A DNA stretch of 27,562 nt from Cyanobacteriota bacterium (GTDB taxonomy: Bacteria > Cyanobacteriota > Cyanobacteriia > Leptolyngbyales > Leptolyngbyaceae). Made by a program: the position numbers and the translations under genes. The notes under the pieces are model-generated. The model was not told where the DNA came from, made no database searches, and saw only the letters and a list, made by a program, of their open reading frames with translations. The stretch lies in NCBI GenBank assembly GCA_027482985.1, contig JAIXVO010000786.1, positions 1 through 27,562 of the forward strand, written 5' to 3'. Numbering within the stretch: position 1 is the stretch's first letter; each line of letters begins with the position of its first letter. Shown here in pieces: positions 1-10,600 of this stretch.

Positions 1-128
1 CAGATGGTCTAGGTTTTGTACAATCAGCTCATTGCTAATACGCCACCCCCTTTGTTACCGACCTTGAAAAGATTATGCCTCTAAATCTCGACTGTGACAG
101 TTAAAGTGCGCAATGTGGGTTGCACAAC

Positions 129-160
129 AGGTTCCTCGCAGACCTAGCTAACGGGAACCT
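129..160. repeat. 7-bp inverted repeat in the gene-free end
   Basis: AGGTTCC (129-135) and GGAACCT (154-160) are perfect inverted copies around an 18-base loop. On the plus strand an A-run follows; on the minus strand a T-run precedes it, so it is not a standard terminator. The rest of bases 1-260 shows no gene, apart from a short palindrome ACTGTGACAGT at 91-101. Confidence 0.45.
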
Positions 161-183
161 CAAAAAATAGAAGCCTTTAATGA

Positions 184-214
184 GAAAAGCCTTGTGTAGC
201 AAGGGTCGGTTTTC
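184..214 (-). terminator. Candidate Rho-independent terminator after the envelope module
   Basis: On the minus strand CCTTG pairs with CAAGG around a 5-base loop, and the outer GAAAA and TTTTC can pair across a small internal loop, ending in TTTTC. It lies about 46 bases after the DsbA-like stop. The GC stem is only 5 bp, so it may be weak. Confidence 0.3.
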
Positions 215-260
215 GCAATAAGGTAATTAATCGAGACTCCTTAACACAAATTCAATCAAA

Positions 261-1013
261 CTACTTTGAAGTCGCAGGATTCAAAATCCCAGTGAGCAAT
301 TGAAAATCCAAACTAGGTATTAATTCGATTGCTCCAGTAGTAATTGCAAGAAAAGAAGGAGTTCCTTCAATTCCGAGATTATTTGCAAGTTGTATATCTT
401 GAGCGATCGCTTCTGTCGCAGCAAAACTATTGCGATCGCGCTCGAACTCTTCCAGATCCAGATTTAGCCGAGTAGCAATTTCCTGGTAAATCTGTTCATT
501 CAAATTCCCTTGTCGTTCATACAGTGCATTGTGAAACTCCCAAAACTTACCCTGCTGAAACGCTGCCCAACTCGCCTTTGCCGCAGATAGGGCTTCAGGA
601 TGAATGTCAACTATGGGAAGATGCTTGTAGACAAGTTCTACATTAGGGTGCTGTTCAAGAAACTGCTGCAGTTGTGGATGTGCCTCAATGCAGAACGGAC
701 ATTCATAGTCACCAAACTCAATTAAAGTCAATGTTGAGTTTTGGGAATGTTTCAAAACAGGTGAAGAGCCGATTACAGCAGGAATATTCTGCTTTAGTTG
801 GTTGAGTGTCTGCAATTGGGCTTGATGTTCTTGTTCCTGCTGTTGTGCTTGATAGGTTGCAAGCGATCGCAAGATTGCTTCTGGATGTTGCTGGATTACA
901 TCCAAAATCGTTGCTTCCAAATTAGCATCAACTGCCCAAGCAGGCGCAGGACTAAGAATCCAAATTCCCCACCATAGAAACAAAGGTAGGATAGATTTCC
1001 AAATTCTTCTCAT
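261..1013 (-). CDS. DsbA-like thiol:disulphide oxidoreductase
   Basis: A 250-residue exported thioredoxin-fold enzyme. The signal peptide runs to AWA (residue 27). A helical region (30-80) is followed by the thioredoxin fold: FGDYECPFCIEAHP with active cysteines C105 and C108 and the cis-proline block GTPSF (P219). An inserted helical domain lies between about 135 and 205, as in DsbA. It oxidises or isomerises cysteines in secreted proteins. Sitting last in the envelope module and coupled by ATGA to a gene for a cysteine-pair protein, it likely serves that protein and the 14-cysteine hydrolase. The CPFC motif is also found in thioredoxin_4/DsbA-like proteins, so an isomerase role cannot be excluded. 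Confidence 0.88.
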   Translation of the reverse strand: MRRIWKSILPLFLWWGIWILSPAPAWAVDANLEATILDVIQQHPEAILRSLATYQAQQQEQEHQAQLQTLNQLKQNIPAVIGSSPVLKHSQNSTLTLIEFGDYECPFCIEAHPQLQQFLEQHPNVELVYKHLPIVDIHPEALSAAKASWAAFQQGKFWEFHNALYERQGNLNEQIYQEIATRLNLDLEEFERDRNSFAATEAIAQDIQLANNLGIEGTPSFLAITTGAIELIPSLDFQLLTGILNPATSK

Positions 1014-1609
1014 CGTTGTGCTGCCTCGATCGTAGAATTTGCCATGCGCTCTAGAGAAGCGCGATCGCCTACCTTAATTCCTACTGAATAACGGTAAGCG
1101 TACTCATCCCAAACAATCTGTGCATCACTGCAAGTTGCACCACAAACCCAGGGGATAAACCATCCGTTAATGTTGTTGGGTAGTTGAACAGGTGCCATTG
1201 GTTCCTCAGAATGGTGTTCACCAGTCAAATGCCGGAACTCTGCAAATTGTTGTTCAATCGACTGTGATGGTTTTAACTTGCCTGTAATTGTTCCCAAACG
1301 ACAGGCATTTCCACCTGTGCAATCCGGGGAGTAACCCAGAATGATGGTGTACTGCTGCTGATTGGTGGAAGTTTCATCTAGAACCGCATGAATGGGAGGT
1401 GGAGTGTATCCCGGATCTGACGACAATTGCGGAATGTAAGTGGGTAATCGTAGTGGAATTTGGCTGTTCTCTAGCCTGGAACGAATGGGCTGAAATAAAG
1501 CGGCGACATTAGGAATGCCTGGTTGAACCGTCTGAGAGGTACTCCGCAACGCGAAGCCCCCAACGATAAGGGCAAAAGTGACAAAGCAGAGGATAAAAAA
1601 TCGTTTCAT
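1010..1609 (-). CDS. Unrecognised secreted 199-residue protein with two cysteine pairs
   Basis: A signal peptide or membrane anchor (MKRFFILCFVTFALIVGGFAL) is followed by a Pro-rich region (IPLRLPTYIPQL), then a strand-rich domain containing YTIILGYSPDCTGGNACRLG and a final part with WVCGATCSDAQIVWDEYAYRYSVG. The two pairs of closely spaced cysteines (CTGGNAC, CGATC) suit disulphide formation in the periplasm. The gene is linked by ATGA overlaps to both neighbours: it starts in the stop of the upstream gene and ends in the start of the DsbA-like gene. The ending resembles small cyanobacterial lipoprotein-like or secreted proteins of unknown role. Function not assigned. Confidence 0.8.
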   Translation of the reverse strand: MKRFFILCFVTFALIVGGFALRSTSQTVQPGIPNVAALFQPIRSRLENSQIPLRLPTYIPQLSSDPGYTPPPIHAVLDETSTNQQQYTIILGYSPDCTGGNACRLGTITGKLKPSQSIEQQFAEFRHLTGEHHSEEPMAPVQLPNNINGWFIPWVCGATCSDAQIVWDEYAYRYSVGIKVGDRASLERMANSTIEAAQR

Positions 1610-2175
1610 AGGTTGTTTTCGCGGTTAAGAGGTCTGGTTAACAGGTGGTAAGTATCTGGAAACCGAATTCCCAGTTGTCGCAGTGCCCAAACTTGTTCTT
1701 CTGAAAGGTAAATATCAACGCCTTCATACATACTGTTTGAAGGTGGATTCAGCCGTTGATTAAACTGTTGTTCGTAGGTAGCTCGACCCCCTGCTTGCTC
1801 AATTTCCCATTGATAGCGTTGCAGTTCAAGTTGCCGTGCAGCCTGGACTGACATGAAGTTGTTGAGGGGAGCAAGACCCGAATTTCCGCCTCGTAGACGT
1901 TGGCATTGTCGTCCTGCCTCAATCTGAATCAAGCTGTACCAGGACTCCGTTGGGTCATCTAAACCGTACAGATAATTTCGTAGAAAATAAAAGGTGCGAT
2001 TCGGTTCACGGACTGTACCCACCAATTCAACATTGCGAGATCCTGGTTCAACACAGCGTTGAACTGCATCTGGAATATTGGGCGAGGGGATTGTTCTACC
2101 AATGGTGCTAAAACCTAAGACCAGCAAAACGACTAAGGAGCTACTCAAGAGAAATCGAAGAGACATACGTTTCAT
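1606..2175 (-). CDS. Unrecognised secreted 189-residue protein
   Basis: An exported protein with a signal peptide (MKRMSLRFLLSSSLVVLLVLGF, cleavage likely near residue 28). I prefer the ATG at 2175 over GTG at 2181: a GAGGTG site (2179-2184) covers that GTG and sits 3-5 bases before the ATG. The mature part holds two cysteines (QRCVEPG, RQCQRL), Tyr/Phe-rich strands (RTFYFLRNYLYGL) and a Gln-rich helical end. No family recognised. It lies 36 bp after the hydrolase gene and overlaps the next gene by ATGA, so it belongs to the envelope module. It could be a surface or periplasmic partner of the hydrolase or T4SS. Confidence 0.8.
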   Translation of the reverse strand: MKRMSLRFLLSSSLVVLLVLGFSTIGRTIPSPNIPDAVQRCVEPGSRNVELVGTVREPNRTFYFLRNYLYGLDDPTESWYSLIQIEAGRQCQRLRGGNSGLAPLNNFMSVQAARQLELQRYQWEIEQAGGRATYEQQFNQRLNPPSNSMYEGVDIYLSEEQVWALRQLGIRFPDTYHLLTRPLNRENNL

Positions 2176-2210
2176 AAACACCTCAACGGTTGTAAACCAA
2201 TCTTGTTTTG

Positions 2211-4577
2211 CTAGGGGCGGCGAAGATAGGGCATGGGATTTACTGCATTGCCATTTTTACGAACTTCAAAATGCAGGTGAGGACCGCTCGATCGCCCTCG
2301 ACTCCCAACCGTCCCAATCACCTGCCCCTGCGAGACTCGTTGCCCGACTCGGACAGAAATGGTGTTGACATGGGCATATCGGGTTTCCAGCCCATTCGCA
2401 TGGCGAATCGTAATCAGCGCACCGTATCCATCAGGGTCGCAACCAATACAAGCTGTGACGACTTCCCCTCCGTCTGCTGCTTTGATGGGTGTTCCGAGCG
2501 GCATCGCAAAGTCAACACCTGCATGGATATGATCGCCCCGGTCGTTTCCATATTCTCCATTTCTTGGAGTTGGGGCATTTGCGCCCACTGGATAGATCAT
2601 TCTGCCTGTGCTAACGCCTGGACTACCACTACCGCTGGTTTGACAGGTTCCGACAGAACCACTGGCATTAGATGTACCGCTGGAGCGTTGCAACACTCTT
2701 CTCAGTTGCTCAAAATAGCCGTCAATTCGGGTTCCAACTCGGTCATAGTCACCATTGACGATCGATCGCGCACAGCGCAGGTTCACTTGTGACCCGCTAA
2801 TGCACTGTCCCAGACGAGTGCCTGTGTACCACCCCTCCTTCATGCCCCGACACAGGGCTTGGGCTGCGATGGTTGGATTATGCAACCTGCGATCGCTGAT
2901 GCCGCTATAAGCAGGAAGTCCTAATCTTTGAAAAACTCGTCGTTTGTTACTGCACCAGGTGACTTGAATCAGTCCCTCGCCCCATCCGCATTCGTCATAG
3001 CGGTGTCGGCTGTACTCATCCGTCGTGTTGTAATGGTCACTCTCATGTTCGGCAGTGGCTAGAACATAAGCCAGTTGATTGGCATCGGTAATCCCTGCGG
3101 ATGAACAGGCTCGAATAATCTCCGGCATAAAAGGAGACGCTTGGCGAGCTTCGGCACTACTCATTGACCTGAGAATCTGGTCAGAGATCCGTCCAGTTTG
3201 AGTGGCATTGACACTACAGGTTTGAGAAGCATCACCCCCTGCTTGATCAATGATGTCTTGAATACCTCCTGGTATGAGAGGTTGTTCGATTCCATCGGGC
3301 GAAGCCATCTCGGTTAACCCAACTAAAACGATGCCCTTCTCATGGGTGGGAAACCAGGGAACCGGACCAATGAAGTAGGGAGTACAACCTAGATCTACAA
3401 ATGCTGTCCGGTGACAAACCCGAAAGTACAACCCAAATCTTCCAGTGCCCGTAGATTCGTCCGTGCTGGTCAGCACAACTTTAAATGCTTTGCCAAAGGG
3501 ATGTCTTCCGGTTGGCTCCTGACCGCCGTTGAGCATTCCTAAAATGCCGTGCCCCCCTTTGACCATCTGTTCTCCATCACTGCTGCCGCCTCGAATCCAT
3601 CTAGCTCCATGTAATCCAGTTGGATCACCAGCAGTTCCTAGCGAAATCGGAGAATTTAGTTCAAGGTAGTCACAACCCTTCGCTTGAGCGCATTCATAAT
3701 TGAAGCCCACCTCATAGCTGCCCGTGATGCTGCGTTTAGTGGGTGTCCATCGGGATTCTTTGTGAGCAGTATCCCCGCCATAGGTCACATCATGGATAGC
3801 GATCAAACCGAGGAACTGACCAGGATTAAAGAATGCAGAAAAAGGGACGTTCCCCAGTCCTGGGATTTGTGCCAGATTCAGGTTCTTCCAGTCTCGAATG
3901 CTACTCAAGGTAGCTTGTTCCAGTCCCGGCAATTGGGTGAAGTTGTACTGGCTCAGGTCAAGATCATTCAACGAAAGGTTTCCGATTTCTGGAAGCCCTG
4001 CTAGTGCGGCGATCGGCTGCTCCGTCCAGACTCTAAAATTACCCATCCGTGAGAGCGTTTGGGCAACATTGGGGATTCTCTGCGTAATCAGGTCATAGAG
4101 GGGTCGAACCTCACTGATTCTGAAGCTTCCGATCGCGGGAATCCGGCTCACTAGATCCGCAATATTTTCACTTTGAAGAAAACTAAAGTTGCTCAAGCTG
4201 AGTGTAGCTGGATCAAGTCCGCCCAACCGCACGGCATCTCCTAACCTGAAGTTGCCTAAAGCAAACGCATCTTGAACGTCCCCTAATTTCAGGACACTCA
4301 AAACTGAATCCCCAGCTTGCCAGGAGCGTGAGAGGTTGTAGTCCAGATGCCCGGTCGCATCTTCTGGCACGTTCAACACTCCGGCACTGTCAAAAGCAGG
4401 AAGCGATGAAAAGGAAACTCGATCCCATGCAGGAGTTTGCTGTCTCACCGAATCGGTTGTAACGGGTAACTCCGAGGTAGCTTGTGCTTGAACTGGAGAT
4501 GCACCAACAAATAGCAGTCCCAAAGCAAGACAAAAGCCAATCAGGATCGGTTTGATTCGGTTGAACAGTCGCTGCAT
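2211..4577 (-). CDS. Secreted dual peptidoglycan hydrolase (lysozyme/GH19-like plus M23 peptidase), VirB1 counterpart
   Basis: A 788-residue exported enzyme. The signal peptide covers residues 1-32 (to PVQAQA). Residues 33-450 form an unassigned region with irregular repeats of the type LxLGDVxDAFALGNFRLGD. Residues ~465-630 resemble a lysozyme/chitinase-like glycosidase (YVLATAEHESDHY with E510 and E512, then GWGEGLIQVTW). The C-terminal ~130 residues are an M23 metallopeptidase with Zn ligands H685xxxD689 and H767-L-H769, plus the GPHLHFEV signature. The two activities would cut glycan and peptide to open the wall for the T4SS, the role of VirB1. Mature protein has 14 cysteines by count, unusual for cyanobacterial envelope enzymes. 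It is the first gene of the envelope module, which ends with a DsbA-like gene. M23 is firm; the glycosidase family is less so. Confidence 0.85.
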   Translation of the reverse strand: MQRLFNRIKPILIGFCLALGLLFVGASPVQAQATSELPVTTDSVRQQTPAWDRVSFSSLPAFDSAGVLNVPEDATGHLDYNLSRSWQAGDSVLSVLKLGDVQDAFALGNFRLGDAVRLGGLDPATLSLSNFSFLQSENIADLVSRIPAIGSFRISEVRPLYDLITQRIPNVAQTLSRMGNFRVWTEQPIAALAGLPEIGNLSLNDLDLSQYNFTQLPGLEQATLSSIRDWKNLNLAQIPGLGNVPFSAFFNPGQFLGLIAIHDVTYGGDTAHKESRWTPTKRSITGSYEVGFNYECAQAKGCDYLELNSPISLGTAGDPTGLHGARWIRGGSSDGEQMVKGGHGILGMLNGGQEPTGRHPFGKAFKVVLTSTDESTGTGRFGLYFRVCHRTAFVDLGCTPYFIGPVPWFPTHEKGIVLVGLTEMASPDGIEQPLIPGGIQDIIDQAGGDASQTCSVNATQTGRISDQILRSMSSAEARQASPFMPEIIRACSSAGITDANQLAYVLATAEHESDHYNTTDEYSRHRYDECGWGEGLIQVTWCSNKRRVFQRLGLPAYSGISDRRLHNPTIAAQALCRGMKEGWYTGTRLGQCISGSQVNLRCARSIVNGDYDRVGTRIDGYFEQLRRVLQRSSGTSNASGSVGTCQTSGSGSPGVSTGRMIYPVGANAPTPRNGEYGNDRGDHIHAGVDFAMPLGTPIKAADGGEVVTACIGCDPDGYGALITIRHANGLETRYAHVNTISVRVGQRVSQGQVIGTVGSRGRSSGPHLHFEVRKNGNAVNPMPYLRRP

Positions 4578-4643
4578 GACGTTTGGAAAAATGAGTCACG
4601 CTGCAACTGTAAAAACCTGAAATGTCAGAGAAATGGAACTGGA

Positions 4644-4672
4644 TGGATCGGCAGATGGAATTGTGATGTCAA
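4644..4672 (-). promoter_or_regulatory. Weak promoter candidate in the 102-bp gap before the hydrolase gene
   Basis: The gap 4578-4679 is the widest between the giant and the envelope module. On the minus strand it has an exact TTGACA (4672-4667), but the hexamer 17 bases on (GATCCA) is a poor -10. No hairpin terminator is visible after the giant's stop. A separate promoter for the envelope module is possible, but weakly supported. Confidence 0.2.
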
Positions 4673-4679
4673 ACAGGCT

Positions 4680-7600
4680 TTAGCAATGCTCATAGCCAAC
4701 TGTTTGTGGAGGGTGGCTCACCTCTGCCTGTACTTGTCTGGCAAAGCGTTCAAACCTTGCTGCATCACTGTTTGTAATTCGGGTCGCATGACAATCAATG
4801 GTATTCTGCTCAACTTTGAGGATAAGTCCCCGTCCCCAGGACAGCATCTCGGTTGGTAATTGCTGGCGATCGCCCTCGGTGGGTTGTACTCCCCGTCCCG
4901 GAGCCGTTGCGACCAAAAATCCATCACACTCGAACAAGAGGCATTGCTTACCGCCATAAAACGTACCACCTGCCATTGGCTGCCCTTTGAGGGCAAGAAT
5001 GGTTTGGGCACGGTCAACCACCGTTTCGACCTGAGCAATCCACTTCGCCTGGTCTTTCGCCATCGCCTGCAATGCCTTCTCACTCAAGGGTTGTTGCTCT
5101 TGAACCAGGGCTTTCCCTACTTCCTCAATTCGTTTCAAGTAGCGATCGGACTGCCCAATATCCCGCGCCTGGACGTACCACAACCGCACCTCATCCAGCG
5201 TCGGTTGTGGAGAGGGCTTTCCCAGAGATCTGGATTCTGTCGAATTGAGGGAAGGATCTGCCTGCTCCCACACCAATCGAGTTTGCCCGTTCGTTTGAGA
5301 AGCGGTATCAGTGGACGGACTGGTTTGATCAGGATGCGACTCTTGCCCTTTCACTGCAAGAGCTTCCAATTTTACCTGAGAGATTGCCACTGTCTCGGCG
5401 GGTGACTGTTGTACGTGAAACCCCAGTTTGGTTAACGCCGCGTCAGTTTCTTGAAATGCCTGGAAATCCGCTACACTCACATCTCCTGTGGTGTTTGGAT
5501 CAAGCTCTTGCCCGATGCGTTGGGCGGTCATTTGGCTTTCCCCTTTGCTAACCACGAAGAAATTACCGTTGTCCGGGCTATAGCTGATATCAAATTGGTG
5601 CCCTTTAACCGTCCAAAATTCACCGTCAAACTGGAGATGCCCTATCTGTTCTCCAAAGGCGTAAGCACGTTCGGCAATGTCTAGAATTGCCTGTCCTCTG
5701 GCTAATTCTGCTTCTCGAATGCTTTCAGGGGGCTGAATTATCCCATCAGTGTGGCTATTTTGAAGTGCGTTTGTTGCTTGAGCGATCGCCTCCAGCTCTG
5801 CGTCAGTTAACGGACGTGGGTTCTTTGGAGCTAAAAACTCAGTTGCAACTTGAGCAATTCCCGATCGTTCTTCTGGTTCTGCCACCTGATACCAGCTCCA
5901 CAAGCCATCTGACTCTACTTGACCATCCCAGGTGGGCTGAGGATGATCGCGTAAGCAATCGTTCCAGTCTTTATAGCCCTCTGGCTGAACCCGAATCAGC
6001 GGATACTCTGGAAATTGCTGCACGATACTCCAGGCTTGGCGGTTGCCATCGGGGTCATTATCCTGTGCCAGGATCAGTTCCCCGCCCTGGTCGAGAACTT
6101 GCCCAATGGCAGTAACAGGAATCGCCCCTCGCCCATCAGTAGACAGATAAACCGTTGCCCCTGTCTCTCGTGATTCATCCATTGCGGCGAAAGAAATAGC
6201 ATCAATTGGGGATTCGGTGAGAACGACGCGATCGACCACTCCCTCTCCCTGCTGAATCCAGAAGAACCCATCTTCTCGCCGGGTGCCAGGGGTTAGTCCT
6301 TTGAAATATTCGCCATCTGAATTTGGGAGAGTCCCCCGCAGATTTGCCCCGATCGCTTCACCGCATTCAAATGAATCCAGCAGTTCATGGCGAAAGAACA
6401 TCACGTTTTGCCGGGAATCTGCTGCAATAATGCCCTGCTGATGCAATGTCTCGATGATTTCAAGTGGGAGTTTGCGCTCCTGGGTGAGATACTGCTCAAC
6501 TGCCTGCCACTGGGATTCATCTCGAACATTACAACTGGGTGCGCGTTTGGGAGGTTCGGCTTGCTGGATAACTGGGGTAAGATTCTGGGTTTCTGCCAGC
6601 CATGACACCGCTTCCCTATAGCTGCTACCCTGGACGTGCATGACCAGATCGATCGCCCCATATTTGCCTGTGACTTCGGTTGCCCAGTCTGAGAAGCTGT
6701 GGTTGTTGTTATAGAGGCTGATTGTATGCCCTTCGTTTGTCCACTTATAAGCGTCGCGCTTGTCCTGAGTTAACCCCAGATTTTGGGCAACATGATCCAG
6801 CGGCAGTTCGCGTACAGTCGCTGCCAATTGTTTCATTGCTTCGTTCATCGCTTGGGATGGATTGGGTTTAGGCTCTACTGCATCTACTGAAACGGTTGCT
6901 TCGAGCATGGGCACAGGTCGGGCATTAAGTCCTGCCCAGTTGTCACAAATGACCGCTTCCACCTCGACCGGAACTTCTTTCAAAAACTGCTGTCCGGCTT
7001 CCACCATCGTTTGTACCAGGATTTGTCCTGCCCGATTCGCATGGGCTGCTGGTACTTCCAGAACAATTTCGTCATGCACCTGCATCAACAGCTTGGCTCC
7101 AGTCCCTTGCAGGTTTGCGGGTAACTGGGCGATCGCCAGTTTGGTGATATCGGCAGAGGTTCCCTGGACTGGAGCGTTAACGATTTCAGTGAAGGGGGCT
7201 TCCCCTTCCCATTGGCGCAACCGCCCTCCCAGTGTCCGGCAAGAGTTCGCTTGCTCTGCCTTGACCCGATCGTGCCAGTCAATTAGACCGGGGTAGGCTT
7301 TGAAGAACTGATCTCGGTGCTTCTGAGCTTGAGAAAAGGTGAGCGGCACATCGTACTGCGTTTTGGCATAGACCTGAAATCCTTGTGCCTGCATCCCGTA
7401 GATCAATCCAAAGTTGACTGCCTTTGCCAGTCGCCGCTCATCCTTCGTCACCTGATTGACGCTTTTGTGGAGCAACAGGCTGGCTGTGAGAGCATGAAGA
7501 TCCTGTCCCTTGCGGTATGCCTCTTTCATGCGCAACTCTCCACTCACCTCAGCCGCAATCCGTAGCTCAATCTGGCTGTAGTCCGCTTTAATCAGGACAT

Positions 7601-10600
7601 TGCCGGGAGCAGGTTCAAAGCAGCCTTTGATGCGAGGGTCACGCGGCACATTTTGGAGATTGGGACTGGTGCAGCTAAAGCGTCCCGTTACTGCCCCACA
7701 CTGGTTGATGTGAGGATGAAGCCGACCTGTTGCAGGGTGAATCAGCTTCTCATAGCCTTCTGCGTAGGTGGATAGGGCTTTTGTGGTCCGGCGATACTCT
7801 AACAGTTTGGCAACAACGGGATATTGCTCCTGTAATGGAATTAGCGTTTCCTTACGGGTATTCGTTACCGGAATCCCTAACTGTTGAAGTGCGGGGAGGA
7901 GTTGCTTGGAACTTTCCAGGTTAATCGCTGGCGGGTTATCCCCCAGTAAGGATGGCTGAATTACGTCAGACTGCTGGAACAGGGCTTGAATCTCTGGTTC
8001 TAAGCGAGCTTTTTGATCTCGTAGCGTTTGTGCCCAGGCTTGCAAATTCTCCCGGTTGATCGCCATGCCGTTCCATTCCATTTCGGCAACGCCAATAGCA
8101 GCACGAAATTCGAGCGAAGCGGTTTCTGTGAGTCCTTTTGCCTCTAGTCGTTCTGCCAGAGCATCTTGCAGGGGCAGCAGTACCGCTACATCTTTCGTGG
8201 CATACCGAACTTGATTCTCAGTTAACTTGCCGCCCCAATCACTTTTCTGCTCAGTCTTATCGAGATCAATACCCAGGTAACGCTGAGCGATCGCTTCGAG
8301 TTTATGAGACTGATTCAAGCCAGCGTCAATGACCTGGGAAGCCAGCATCGTGTCAAAAATGGGTCCTTTAACCTCCAGCCCAATTGATTTGAGCATTTGC
8401 AGATCAAAGGAGGCATTCTGAATAACCTTTTCTGCCTCACTGCCAAAGAGTTGGTTAAGAGGTTGTAACTCTTCCTGTGTGAAATTGGCACATTGAATAA
8501 TCGTGACAGCCTGATCGGGAGCAGCAAGCTGAATCAGTTCTACCGTGTCTTGATGTGGATCAAGTCCTGATGTTTCGGTGTCGATCGCCAGCCTTTCAAC
8601 ATCACTCAACCGATCAACAGTTTGCGCCAACTGCTCTATAGTCGTAACCAGTACCACATCCAACTTGTTTGTAATTGAAGTGTCTGGCTCTGAAGCGATT
8701 GGAGGCTCAGACTCAATACCTTCTTCAACTGTATGAGGCCGTTCTGCTTTTAGTTCCTCTCGCCGCATCTCCGCTGGCAGCTTTGCTATCGTTTCCTGTG
8801 CCGCTTGAGCAAATTCCTGATGCAGTAGATTCCGCGAGAAGAGTTGAGCAAAACCCCGATCTGGGTAGCGCGATTCACCTCCTTGAAATGGATTTTGTAC
8901 GGCGGTCTCCTGGAACTGAAGCCGACCATCTGAGTGAATGCCAAACACCATTTCCGAATCAATAAAAGTGTCTCCGTTCTGTTCCAGGTAGTGAGTCAGG
9001 TAAAGTTGGTTTCCGTGCCATTCGATGACCAGCGGGATGTATGGCTCATTCTCAATTCGCAAGTGAAAGTCCTCTCCTGACAGCACTAAAGAGGCTAATC
9101 CAGCTTCATGCAGCAACTTTGCCACATTTTTCTCGGCTCCACCTGTTTGCTCTCTAGCGGGTAGAATGGCTTGCTCCTCCGACTGAGTTAGTGGCATGGG
9201 TTGAGGTTGCTTGGAGTAGTCATCCTCAATGGGATCAACCAAAATCAGGGGTACGGTCGGCTCTTGGATGGCTGGGGTTTCTTCAGTAGTCGGGGTGGGA
9301 GAATCGAGTTGCTCCGGTTCTACCTCTACGACCTCGGTTGGTTCCTCGGTGATGACCTGAAGTTCGGGTAGCTTGACTCCCAGAAATTCACGCGCCTTGT
9401 CCTTGAAATCAAACGCTGCCAGCGCATATCCTTGCTCAGTCATCAAAACGTCAAGAACTCGATCAATCCGTTCAGCCGGAACGACCACCTCCATGCGATC
9501 GCTGACCGAGTAAAAGTCACTGCCACAGGCAGCAATAATGTCTTGATCAAGTGAGAAGCGATCTCCAATCGCAGATTTAGGGGTTTGCAGAACAAATCCG
9601 GCAGCGGTACTGCCAAACCGTGCAGCCGCCTGGGGTTTAAGGGTGAGAACTTCGTCCAGGGTTTTGACCAAGCCTTGGTAGCCTGTTACTTCGGTCAGAA
9701 AAGCTTTCACCTGTCTGGGGTCGCGGAAAGTGACAGGTTCATTGCGAAGGGATTCTTGAATGTCGAAACTGGCAGGCATGATTAAGCCCTGCCTGACTCC
9801 TCCAGTGTGGTCGGTGTAGTTTAGAAACTTGCCATTTGGATATTTCTCATAGGCTTTGAGCAGGTTTCCCTGAAAGATTTGCCACTCCAGTCGCTCCGTC
9901 TTTTGCCGCAAGTCAAATGCCGCATAGATATCTTGTCCCTCCCAGTTTGTTTCCTGGGCAGTGACCGTCGTAGCTTTCCCCTCCTTACCCCGGTTGAAGC
10001 GGGTAAGCGGAATCATGAGGATACGGGCATGGTTATCGGTGAGGATTTGGGCTTTCCAGTTCGTGGGGGCAGCAGGGCTACCGTGATGCCCTTTCTGGAA
10101 AATCTTTGCCACCACGCCATAGGTGATGTTGCCTTCAGGCGAAACCACTCGCACCGATCGCCCTGGCGGAAATTGCTTGAGGATATGGCTGACATGAGCA
10201 TACTGGTTGTTGAGTCGCTCATTCAGCTTGTCTCGGCTGTAATTGTCATGCTTGGAAGGCAACATTTCGGAGCGGTATTGCCGCGTCGATTGCCGCAGTT
10301 GTTCACTCTGTTCGCGGGTTTGCTGGGTTGCTGCCTCTTCAGCCCGTCCGAAATCGTGTTCAGCAATGTCTTTGACTCGTTCTAATCCCAGATTTTCCCG
10401 AACGGTGTTGATGACTTCGAGTTGACTGAAGGGTTTGACCGGGACTTTGGCATCCACCACTTCCAGGCAGACGGGTCCGGTAAATTCATTACGAACGGTT
10501 GCCTCGTCTGGAATCACTTCCATCTGGGCAATCGTTCGAGCATCCAGGTCAAGTTGCTGCGCCTCCAGCACACTCTCGCCCATTGCCTGTTTCTGGGCAA

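Noticed and set aside
129..160. The inverted repeat as a terminator
   Set aside because: No T-run follows the stem on either strand.
2208..2792. A 194-codon plus-strand open frame
   Set aside because: Antisense to the M23 peptidase and lysozyme-like domain; Cys/Ser/Thr-rich composition without patterned hydrophobicity.
4718..5083. A 121-codon minus-strand frame inside the giant
   Set aside because: Arg/Ser/Cys-rich shadow composition with no Shine-Dalgarno site, unlike the nested gene at 12893-13408.
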